DNA from: Eubacterium sp.
GTDB lineage: Bacteria; Bacillota; Clostridia; Oscillospirales; Acutalibacteraceae
Direction of reading: 5' to 3'
NCBI GenBank assembly: GCA_017543415.1
Contig: JAFYGD010000240.1
Location: forward strand, 1 to 6,478
DNA length: 6,478 nucleotides
A model generated the notes under the pieces. The model ran no database searches and was not told where the DNA came from. It was given only the letters and a program-made list of their open reading frames with translations. Of this stretch, positions 1-4,600 are shown one piece after another. Both the position numbers and the translations under genes were made by a program. Numbering within the stretch: position 1 is the stretch's first letter; each line of letters begins with the position of its first letter.

Positions 1-157
1 AAAGAATATAATATGATCATAATTATTATATAAAAATATAAACAAATTCAAATTTAAATATATCTTTAAACATTTTAAACATTTTATATCAATATAATAA
101 TAATCTTCAATTTAATATGTATTTATTTAAAATATTATTTTCGTTACCATATATACT
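1..157. other. extremely AT-rich non-coding tail of the foreign block
   Basis: This stretch holds no credible gene on either strand. The first 60 bases contain only five G or C residues, far below the bacterial intergenic gaps elsewhere in the window. Relative to the adjacent minus-strand ORF it is the 3' flank. No hairpin terminator is visible, but the minus strand reads AATAAA at 122-127, about 30 bases after the stop codon, which looks like a eukaryotic polyadenylation signal. In sequence this rich in A and T the motif could easily be chance. A 9-base unit (TTAAACATT) is repeated in tandem at about 66-83. The composition suits flanking DNA of a very AT-rich eukaryote and not the bacterium that owns the rest of the window. 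Confidence 0.6.
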
Positions 158-628
158 TTATTGTGGTAGACCTGTAATAAAAGCATTATCATCATTATTT
201 TCATCTTTGTTTTCTTTATTTTTATCTTCATTATTTTCTTTTTCATTATTTGTACCATTATTTTCCTCATTTTTATTTTGTTCTTCTTTTTTCTTTTTTT
301 TTGGTTTAATTCCTTTAAAAACATAATCATTTACTTCTTCTTTAGTATATTCGACATCACTATGTAAAATAAGTTGTAGTCTGTCCATCATTACTTGCCT
401 GTCTTTATTAATTTCTTCTTCTAATCTTCTTCGTTCTTCATTTTCTTCATTTTTTTTATCTATTTTTTCTTGCAGTTCTTGTGACCTTCTTGTCATGCTT
501 TGGAACTTTAGAGATCTTATATATTCCTTAACGTTTTCTTCTCTTAAATATTTCGTTCTTTGATTAGTTGCAGATATGTATAATTTATTATATTTACTTA
601 GATTTTCTTTTTCTTTATCTTCTTTTGC
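158..628 (-). other. AT-rich foreign coding fragment, probably eukaryotic, unidentified
   Basis: This segment stays open for about 155 codons at roughly 18-28% G+C, choosing A/T-ending codons (AAA, GAA, AAT, GAT, AGA). It encodes YNKLYISATNQR, a charged helix with RRSQELQEKID and NEENEERRRLEEEINKDR, a more ordered patch with LQLILHSDVEYTKEEVNDYVF, and then a long Asn/Lys/Glu/Asp tail ending ITGLPQ. Such low-complexity tails are typical of Plasmodium-type genomes and also of anaerobic fungi and Dictyostelium. The 5' end of the original gene is missing because it is cut at the join. The sense sequence TTTTATTACAG/GT just before the stop resembles an intron acceptor, so the last few residues may not be real exon. 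I do not recognise the family. Confidence 0.5.
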
Positions 629-823
629 TATTTTCACCGGGTCAAAGCCTTTGCCCTTAAAGGCAAAGTCCGCAAAGAAGGTCATGGTATAGTCCGGCAT
701 CCAGCCCGTTAAAAGAGCAACGCCGAAAAGGCCTATACCGAAGGTGACAATCTCTGACGGCTTCATATACTTCTTTTCCGCAGGCACGGCGCTTGCCGCA
801 GCCGCGGATTTTTTCTTAGCCAT
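158..823 (-). CDS. chimeric ORF: sugar symporter N-terminus fused to a eukaryote-like low-complexity protein
   Basis: One open frame of 221 residues made of two unlike parts. Residues 1-66 resemble the start of a GPH/MFS-type glycoside-cation symporter: a basic Ala/Lys-rich N-terminus, then one membrane segment at about 24-53 containing GLFGVALLTGW and MPDYT. From about residue 67 the protein becomes hydrophilic: a charged helix likely to form a coiled coil (about 104-152), a run of five lysines at 175-179, then an Asn/Glu/Lys/Asp low-complexity tail to about 213. Intact GPH symporters have about 450-500 residues and 12 membrane segments, so no working transporter is encoded here. The ATG at 821-823 is preferred over the one at 839-841 because AAAAGGGG at 831-838 lies seven bases upstream of it. 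G+C falls from about 50% to about 20% across the join. I regard the ORF as a sequence chimera and not a native gene. The AT-rich half is not a protein I recognise. Confidence 0.6.
   Translation of the reverse strand: MAKKKSAAAASAVPAEKKYMKPSEIVTFGIGLFGVALLTGWMPDYTMTFFADFAFKGKGFDPVKIAKEDKEKENLSKYNKLYISATNQRTKYLREENVKEYIRSLKFQSMTRRSQELQEKIDKKNEENEERRRLEEEINKDRQVMMDRLQLILHSDVEYTKEEVNDYVFKGIKPKKKKKEEQNKNEENNGTNNEKENNEDKNKENKDENNDDNAFITGLPQ
629..823 (-). pseudogene. 5' fragment of a GPH/MFS_2-type sugar symporter
   Basis: About 65 codons of bacterial sequence remain, covering the cytoplasmic N-terminus and the first transmembrane helix. The phrases MKPSEIVTFGIG and FFADFAFKG, followed by GFDP, fit the start of glycoside/pentoside/hexuronide:cation symporters, inner-membrane proteins that take up sugars with H+ or Na+. 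The assignment rests on one helix, so it is family-level only and no substrate can be named. Its promoter and ribosome binding site are intact upstream, and its G+C and codon choice match the other bacterial genes. The remaining ~400 codons are absent and replaced by AT-rich DNA. In the true genome the gene is probably full length. Confidence 0.55.
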
Positions 824-855
824 AAGAAAACCCCTTTTCATAATATATTCAATTT

Positions 856-884
856 ATTATATCAAATTATTAATAATTATACAA
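856..884 (-). promoter_or_regulatory. promoter of the symporter fragment
   Basis: On the minus strand TTGTAT (879-884) and TATAAT (856-861) are separated by exactly 17 bases. This matches the sigma-A consensus closely. It would give a leader of about 25 bases ending in the AAAAGGGG ribosome binding site. Confidence 0.6.
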
Positions 885-886
885 GT

Positions 887-916
887 AAAAAAAAGGACCA
901 CCGTAACCGGTGGTCC
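887..916 (-). terminator. intrinsic terminator of pduL
   Basis: A perfect 9-bp stem (895-903 with 908-916, GGACCACCG / CGGTGGTCC) closes a four-base loop. On the minus strand it is followed by eight U residues (887-894). It lies 20 bases past the pduL stop codon and just before the -35 of the next minus-strand promoter, so pduL and the symporter gene are separate transcription units. Confidence 0.92.
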
Positions 917-935
917 CTAAATCCCTAATTCCGAA

Positions 936-1514
936 TTATTTTATGATTGTTCCCATTGTGTTGGGCGCCATGCCTGCTGCATTTGCTTCGTCAGTATCAA
1001 TATGCATTGCAAGCGCGTACTTTTCGGAAACGCGAACTACAACGTCGCCGAAAACAAGGCTTCTCTCATTGGCCGTAGGAATTTCTACGGAAACGATTTC
1101 ACCGTTTACAAGGCCGAGAGCCTCTGCGTCTGCGGGAGTTGCGTGGATGTGACGCTTTGCAGCGATTACGCCGTGGTCAATTTCAATTTCACCGCAGGGA
1201 CCTACGATTTTGCAGGCGCCTGTTCCGGCTAAATCTCCGCTCTCTCTTACGGGGGCGGTAACGCCGATTGAACGCGCGTCAGTGAGAGAGAGCTCAACCT
1301 GAGTTTCGGGCCTTACGGGACCGAGGATTGAAACTGCGGGAAATTCGCCCTTTGCGCCGATTACCCTTACTCTTTCTTCACAGGCGAACTGACCCGGCTG
1401 TGAAAGCCATTTTTTGCAGGTGAGCTCATAGCCCTTGCCGAAAAGGATTTCAAGGTGTTCCTGTGAAACGTGAACGTGACGTGCGGAAATTTCAACTAAT
1501 ACCTGATTTGCCAT
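936..1514 (-). CDS. pduL: PduL-type phosphate acyltransferase (phosphotransacylase)
   Basis: This enzyme exchanges CoA and phosphate on short acyl groups (propanoyl- or acetyl-CoA with the acyl phosphate), feeding an acyl kinase for ATP synthesis in fermentation. The 192 residues match the family's core length. Metal-site histidines are visible as HVH at 13-15, RHIH at 121-124 and H171 in MHIDTDEAN. The conserved GPVRPETQVELS stretch (66-77) is present. The protein starts directly at the catalytic core, with no amphipathic N-terminal extension of the kind that directs PduL into bacterial microcompartments. No shell-protein or acyl-kinase gene lies nearby. A free cytosolic role in acetate or propionate formation is therefore more likely than propanediol degradation in a microcompartment. 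AAGGAG at 1523-1528 lies eight bases before the ATG. The gene appears monocistronic, with its own promoter and terminator. Confidence 0.93.
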   Translation of the reverse strand: MANQVLVEISARHVHVSQEHLEILFGKGYELTCKKWLSQPGQFACEERVRVIGAKGEFPAVSILGPVRPETQVELSLTDARSIGVTAPVRESGDLAGTGACKIVGPCGEIEIDHGVIAAKRHIHATPADAEALGLVNGEIVSVEIPTANERSLVFGDVVVRVSEKYALAMHIDTDEANAAGMAPNTMGTIIK

Positions 1515-1548
1515 ATTATTTTCTCCTTGTTTATTTATTTACCTGCCT

Positions 1549-1577
1549 ATTTTATAACAAATAAGATTGTTTTTCAA
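1549..1577 (-). promoter_or_regulatory. promoter of pduL
   Basis: On the minus strand TTGAAA (1572-1577) and TAAAAT (1549-1554) are 17 bases apart. TATAAA at 1551-1556 is an alternative -10 with a shorter spacer. The -35 box abuts that of the divergent glycosylase promoter. Confidence 0.55.
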
Positions 1578-1595
1578 CCATAAATTTGATATAAT
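1567..1595 (+). promoter_or_regulatory. promoter of the uracil-DNA glycosylase gene
   Basis: TTGTTT (1567-1572), a 17-base spacer and a perfect TATAAT (1590-1595) precede a leader of about 20 bases. The leader carries the G-rich ribosome binding site AGGGGGCGGA (1611-1620), four bases before the ATG at 1625. Confidence 0.7.
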
Positions 1596-1624
1596 TTTAA
1601 TATCTGATAAAGGGGGCGGAAAAT

Positions 1625-2188
1625 ATGACGCTTGACGAGCTTGAAATTAAGTGTAAGGACTGCAGAAAATGCGGGCTCTGCGAGGGCAGAACCAACCTTG
1701 TTTTCGGCATAGGAAAAAAGGACGCCGACATTTTGCTGATAGGCGAAGGCCCCGGCGAAAACGAGGATTTGCAGGGCGAGCCGTTTGTAGGCAGAAGCGG
1801 AAAGCTGCTTGATAAATTTCTTGAAAGCATTGACCTTTCACGCAATAAAAACGTTTACATTGCAAATATGGTAAAATGCCGCCCGCCGCATAACCGCGAC
1901 CCGAAGCCCGAGGAGCAGGATATGTGCATAGAGTGGCTGCGCGAGCAGTTTAAGATTATCCGTCCCAAAATCATTATCTGTGTTGGCAGAATTTCTGCGC
2001 AGAAGCTTATATCCCCCGATTTCAGGGTAACGCAGCAGCACGGCGAATTCATTGAAAAGGGCGGAGTTTTGATGATGGGCACCTTCCACCCCGCCGCAAT
2101 ACTGCGCAATCCGAACAACAAGGAGCTTGCATTTCAGGACTGGTTAAAGGTAAGGGATAAAATTAAAGAGCTCGGCATTGAGATATAA
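1625..2188 (+). CDS. family-4 (Fe-S) uracil-DNA glycosylase
   Basis: This cytoplasmic repair enzyme removes uracil from DNA, starting base-excision repair of deaminated cytosine. The 187 residues fit the family. Visible signatures are GEGPGENEDLQGEPFVGR (40-57), which carries the active-site loop; NMVKCRPPHNRDPKPEE (81-97); and FHPAAILRNP (154-163), with the catalytic-region histidine at 155. Family-4 enzymes bind a 4Fe-4S cluster through four cysteines. The best matches are C13, C16, C85 and C101. Two further cysteines, C10 and C19, frame the first pair, giving an evenly spaced C-x2-C-x2-C-x2-C start that has more cysteines than the cluster needs. The family resembles the N-terminal part of a phage SPO1 DNA polymerase, so automatic annotation may call it that. 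It appears to be transcribed alone, and its stop codon sits in the A-run of the terminator. Confidence 0.95.
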   Translation: MTLDELEIKCKDCRKCGLCEGRTNLVFGIGKKDADILLIGEGPGENEDLQGEPFVGRSGKLLDKFLESIDLSRNKNVYIANMVKCRPPHNRDPKPEEQDMCIEWLREQFKIIRPKIIICVGRISAQKLISPDFRVTQQHGEFIEKGGVLMMGTFHPAAILRNPNNKELAFQDWLKVRDKIKELGIEI

Positions 2189-2216
2189 AAAAAGCACCCT
2201 GCGGGGTGCTTTTTTA
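2187..2216. terminator. bidirectional terminator between convergent genes
   Basis: AGCACCC (2193-2199) pairs with GGGTGCT (2204-2210) around a TGCG loop. A-run and T-run flanks extend the stem and supply a U tract in either direction. It overlaps the glycosylase stop codon and ends one base before the stop codon of the convergent lipoprotein gene, so one short element probably serves both. Confidence 0.9.
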
Positions 2217-3209
2217 TTACTTTCTCTTGATGCCCTTTGAGGTTTCAAGGAATTCGTCGCTTGCCGGATAGTGGTTCTTATAGGAAATGTTAAGAGAAGC
2301 GCTCTTATCCTTAATAACAGCGATTGAAGCGTGAGTTACGTTTACGATTGAAATCATTTCGTAGTCAGCCTCAACAATTTCCTTGGTTTTGGTATCAATT
2401 TTAACAATACCTGTACCGCCCTTGTATGTTACCTTAACGTTTTCGTCAGCGCCGCCCTGAGTAAAGGATACCATATCAATATCAGCAACAACGCCGCCGA
2501 TATCGCCGAGAACCTCAAAGAAACGTCCCTGGCTGTCCTCGCCTCTTACGGACATTTCAGCAGCCTTGGGCTGAATGCCGATTGTGATTGTGCCGTCGCC
2601 GTTATCCTTAACATAGCATGCAAGAACGTCCTCTGCGGTAAAGTGAGAGGTTCTGAAATCCCAGTCGTTCTTCTTATGGTCGTCGTCCTTGTTATTATCA
2701 AGGTCGGGGTTTCTGTTGTAGCACGGAACAAGACCGTAAGGTGTGGGCTTGAACATACCGTCCATAATTCCGGGAACAAGGTTGTTAACGATTGAGTTAG
2801 CCTTGCCGTCAATCATAACGTCGCCGATAGTCATTTTTTCATCGCCGAGTAATTTATAATAAGTAACGGTATTTCCGCCTTCTGTATATTCAGCAGTTAA
2901 TGATTTTGTATAGTCATAAGCCTCTACATAGTACTTAACTACGTCCTCAACGGATTTGAACTCAACTCCGCCGTAGGTGCCTGCTTCAAACTGTGCTTCA
3001 AGAACAACGGTGTCTTCACCTGTGCCGCCCTCTTCGCCGCCTTCTTCGCCGCCCTGAGCGCCGCCGTTTTCCCAGGCGCCGGATTTAACGTCCTGAATAG
3101 CCTGGATTGTTCCGTTGGTTACGTAGTTGATTTTTGCACAGCCTGCAAAGGAAGCAACAAGAGCTGCAACCATAGCCAAACAAAGAACTGCCTTAAACAC
3201 TTTTTTCAT
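2217..3209 (-). CDS. putative lipoprotein of unknown function
   Basis: A 330-residue secreted lipoprotein. The N-terminus has a basic start (MKK), a hydrophobic core at about 8-20 and a cleavage region SFAGC with the lipidated cysteine at 24. The Phe at -3 is less usual than Leu. After the cysteine comes a short segment and a Gly/Glu-rich linker (49-66, containing GGEEGGEEGGTGED) that probably spaces the globular part from the membrane. Residues about 67-330 form a mixed alpha/beta domain with an Asp/Asn/Lys-rich loop at 167-183 and two cysteines, C163 and C198. It lies outside the cytoplasmic membrane. I do not recognise the family and see no catalytic motif; a ligand-binding or envelope role is only a guess. 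AAAGGGG at 3220-3226 lies ten bases before the ATG. The gene stands alone between a two-way terminator and a divergent promoter region. Confidence 0.85.
   Translation of the reverse strand: MKKVFKAVLCLAMVAALVASFAGCAKINYVTNGTIQAIQDVKSGAWENGGAQGGEEGGEEGGTGEDTVVLEAQFEAGTYGGVEFKSVEDVVKYYVEAYDYTKSLTAEYTEGGNTVTYYKLLGDEKMTIGDVMIDGKANSIVNNLVPGIMDGMFKPTPYGLVPCYNRNPDLDNNKDDDHKKNDWDFRTSHFTAEDVLACYVKDNGDGTITIGIQPKAAEMSVRGEDSQGRFFEVLGDIGGVVADIDMVSFTQGGADENVKVTYKGGTGIVKIDTKTKEIVEADYEMISIVNVTHASIAVIKDKSASLNISYKNHYPASDEFLETSKGIKRK
3012..3065 (-). repeat. Gly/Glu linker repeat inside the lipoprotein
   Basis: The segment encodes residues 49-66. It is built from a repeated GGEE unit encoded by GGC GGC GAA GAA and close variants. 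The near-identical codons indicate recent slippage-type expansion and a likely site of length variation between strains. Confidence 0.6.
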
Positions 3210-3234
3210 AATTGGGATTCCCCTTTCAAAATTA

Positions 3235-3252
3235 TCTTCTTTAAAAAGAAGA
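3235..3252 (-). other. short inverted repeat in the lipoprotein leader
   Basis: TCTTCTTT (3235-3242) and AAAGAAGA (3245-3252) are perfect complements with a two-base gap, lying between the proposed start of transcription and the ribosome binding site. The sequence is purine/pyrimidine biased and AT-rich, so the RNA hairpin would be weak and chance is possible. Confidence 0.3.
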
Positions 3253-3267
3253 AAGCATTACATAATA

Positions 3268-3296
3268 AATTTATTATAAATTTCACAAAAAGTCAA
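3268..3296 (-). promoter_or_regulatory. probable promoter of the lipoprotein gene
   Basis: On the minus strand TTGACT (3291-3296), a strong -35, is followed after 17 bases by TAAATT (3268-3273), a mediocre -10. A better TATAAT nearby would need a 12-base spacer. The implied leader is about 50 bases. The region is AT-rich, so the -10 choice is uncertain. Confidence 0.4.
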
Positions 3297-3349
3297 TACT
3301 TAAATATAAATAATTTATAAAAGATTTTCATTTTAACTTGATTTTCAGG

Positions 3350-3378
3350 TTGTTTAAATGTATTTATTGTGGTATAAT
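3350..3378 (+). promoter_or_regulatory. promoter of the zinc-ribbon / C_GCAxxG unit
   Basis: TTGTTT (3350-3355), a 17-base spacer and TATAAT (3373-3378), preceded by TGG as an extended -10. Both hexamers are identical to those of the uracil-DNA glycosylase promoter. It is followed by the strong ribosome binding site GGAGGTG at 3397-3403. Confidence 0.75.
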
Positions 3379-3409
3379 CACGGTGTAAAAAATTACGGAG
3401 GTGTTACAT

Positions 3410-4123
3410 ATGAGATGTAAAAACTGCGGTTCCGAAAACGATAACAACTTATATATCTGCCAAAACTGCGGTTCTCCCCTTTACGACGAGGAAGAACCCG
3501 TAAACGCAGGCGAGGACGCAACAAAGGTTTTCAGCGCCGTTTCAGACGGTGAGGACAAGCCGCTCAGAAGTAACGAGGAAAGGCTTGAAAAGGAACGCGA
3601 GGAAAAGAAAAAGAAGCAGTCAATTGCTATAATTGTTGCGCTTTGCGTTATTCTTGTTGCAATTATTGCGGGAATTATTGCAATGGCGCTTTCAAACAAG
3701 AATAAGACCCCGGAAACCACCGTTCCCGTTTCCGTAAGCGAAGCCACAACCGAAAGCACTACGGAAACCACTACCGAAACCACAACGGAAACGACAACCG
3801 AATCAACAACAAAGGAAACCACAACGGAATCCACAACAACGACCACCACTACCGAGGCCAACGTTACCTACACCCTTACCACCTCTTCAAACGACGGCGG
3901 TGAAACAGAGGGAGACGGTACCTACGAGCTCGGCGAAAACGCAACAGTAATTGCACGCCCCGACGACGGCTACGCCTTTGACGGCTGGTACAACGGAAGC
4001 AAGAAGGTTTCAAGCAGCACGGCTTACACCTTTACCGTAACGGGCAACGTTAACCTTAAGGCTGTATTTACCCTTGTTAACGATGAGGACGGCGACATTG
4101 ATACTGTTGACGACGAAGACTGA
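3410..4123 (+). CDS. zinc-ribbon membrane protein with Thr/Glu stalk and InlB-like repeat
   Basis: A 237-residue single-pass membrane protein. The N-terminus is a zinc ribbon with C3-x2-C6 and C17-x2-C20, each knuckle reading CxNCGS. An acidic and then highly charged stretch (about 25-70, ending in KKKK) leads to a hydrophobic helix at about 71-94. Next come a Thr/Glu stalk (about 102-150), a single domain resembling the bacterial InlB B-repeat family (about 152-222, with GYAFDGWYNG) and an acidic tail. Positive charge before the helix predicts the zinc ribbon inside the cell and the stalk and repeat domain outside. The start is the ATG at 3410, six bases after GGAGGTG; the GTG at 3401 overlaps that site and is rejected. 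Related zinc-ribbon membrane proteins are common in Firmicutes but their role is unknown. It overlaps the next gene by one base, so the two are probably translated together. Confidence 0.85.
   Translation: MRCKNCGSENDNNLYICQNCGSPLYDEEEPVNAGEDATKVFSAVSDGEDKPLRSNEERLEKEREEKKKKQSIAIIVALCVILVAIIAGIIAMALSNKNKTPETTVPVSVSEATTESTTETTTETTTETTTESTTKETTTESTTTTTTTEANVTYTLTTSSNDGGETEGDGTYELGENATVIARPDDGYAFDGWYNGSKKVSSSTAYTFTVTGNVNLKAVFTLVNDEDGDIDTVDDED
3743..3856 (+). repeat. Thr/Glu stalk repeat
   Basis: A repeated four-residue unit (TTTE, TTES, TTET) covers residues 112-149. At DNA level the ~12-base unit varies freely at the third position of Thr codons (ACA, ACC, ACG, ACT), while the residues hold. 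That pattern suggests selection on the protein composition and not fresh slippage. Such Thr-rich stalks span cell walls and may carry O-linked sugars. Confidence 0.75.
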
Positions 4124-4575
4124 TGACAAGAGCAGATAAAGCAAAGGAGCTTTTTATTGAGGGCTATAACTGCTCACAGGCAGTTGCCGCCGCATTTTGC
4201 GACCTTATCGGCATGGACGAAAAAACCGCTGTGCGCCTTGTTTCGGGCTACGGCGGAGGAATGGGCAGAATGCGCGAGGTATGCGGCGCGTTTTCAGGCG
4301 TTGTGTTTATAATCAGCGCGCTTTACGGCTACGATGAAAAGCAGGATTTTGAGGGCAAAAAACAGCTTTACGCAATTATTCAGGAGCTTGCCGGAAGGTT
4401 CAGAAAAGAACACGGCACAATAGTTTGCCGTGAGCTTTTGGGACTTGATAAAAACTCGGCGGTTTCCCCCGTTCCGGAAAAGCGAACGGAAGAGTTTTTC
4501 AAAAAACGCCCCTGCCCCGAAATTATTTATACGGCAGCAAAAATACTTGAGGAATATTTAAAAGAGCAGTCATAA
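4123..4575 (+). CDS. C_GCAxxG_C_C family protein
   Basis: A 150-residue, probably cytoplasmic protein of the C_GCAxxG_C_C family, small cysteine-rich proteins of anaerobes suspected to act in redox or metal chemistry but without a proven function. The family pattern is visible: YNCSQAV (C17), GGGMGRMREVCGAFSG (44-59, C54), VCRELLG (C102) and RPCPE (C131). C26 is additional. The central motif reads C-G-A-x-S-G here instead of the literal G-C-A-x-x-G of the name. Some family members carry selenocysteine; here the conserved positions use ordinary Cys codons and no in-frame TGA interrupts the gene. The ATG shares its A with the TGA stop of the zinc-ribbon gene, and no good Shine-Dalgarno site precedes it, so expression likely depends on re-initiation after the upstream gene. 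The last codons form one arm of the terminator. Confidence 0.88.
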   Translation: MTRADKAKELFIEGYNCSQAVAAAFCDLIGMDEKTAVRLVSGYGGGMGRMREVCGAFSGVVFIISALYGYDEKQDFEGKKQLYAIIQELAGRFRKEHGTIVCRELLGLDKNSAVSPVPEKRTEEFFKKRPCPEIIYTAAKILEEYLKEQS

Positions 4576-4592
4576 CGACTGCTCTTTTTTTT
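4561..4592 (+). terminator. intrinsic terminator overlapping the end of the C_GCAxxG gene
   Basis: A perfect 11-bp stem (4561-4571 with 4577-4587) ends in a run of eight Ts (4585-4592). The stop codon lies in the loop and the last coding triplets form the left arm. On the minus strand the U tract is poor, so it serves the convergent transketolase operon less well, if at all. Confidence 0.92.
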
Positions 4593-4600
4593 GCGAATTA

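Noticed and set aside
1..157. AT-rich DNA-unwinding region or replication origin
   Set aside because: There are no DnaA-box-like sites, iterons or initiator gene, and the low G+C continues into the adjacent foreign coding segment, so it is bulk composition.
158..823. Genuine bacterial fusion protein with a regulatory coiled-coil tail
   Set aside because: The symporter part stops after one helix of twelve and the composition changes abruptly at that point. A functional domain fusion would not normally cut a transporter there.
821..841. Alternative start at the ATG 839-841 for the symporter fragment
   Set aside because: It lies upstream of and overlaps the AAAAGGGG ribosome binding site, which is correctly spaced for the ATG at 821-823, and it has no such site of its own.
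3401..3409. GTG start at 3401 for the zinc-ribbon protein
   Set aside because: The GTG is part of the GGAGGTG ribosome binding site. The ATG at 3410 is correctly spaced and places the first zinc-ribbon cysteine at residue 3, as in related proteins.
3743..3856. Possible CRISPR-like or minisatellite array
   Set aside because: The units are only about 12 bases, have no spacers and lie in frame within a coding region as a Thr/Glu repeat.
3481..3861. Minus-strand ORF rich in Val and Ser opposite the Thr/Glu stalk
   Set aside because: It is the reverse reading of the Thr/Glu codon repeat, with no ribosome binding site or promoter and only a repetitive translation.
4123..4575. Selenoprotein version of the C_GCAxxG_C_C family
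   Set aside because: The conserved positions are ordinary Cys codons, there is no in-frame TGA and the 3' hairpin is a terminator.
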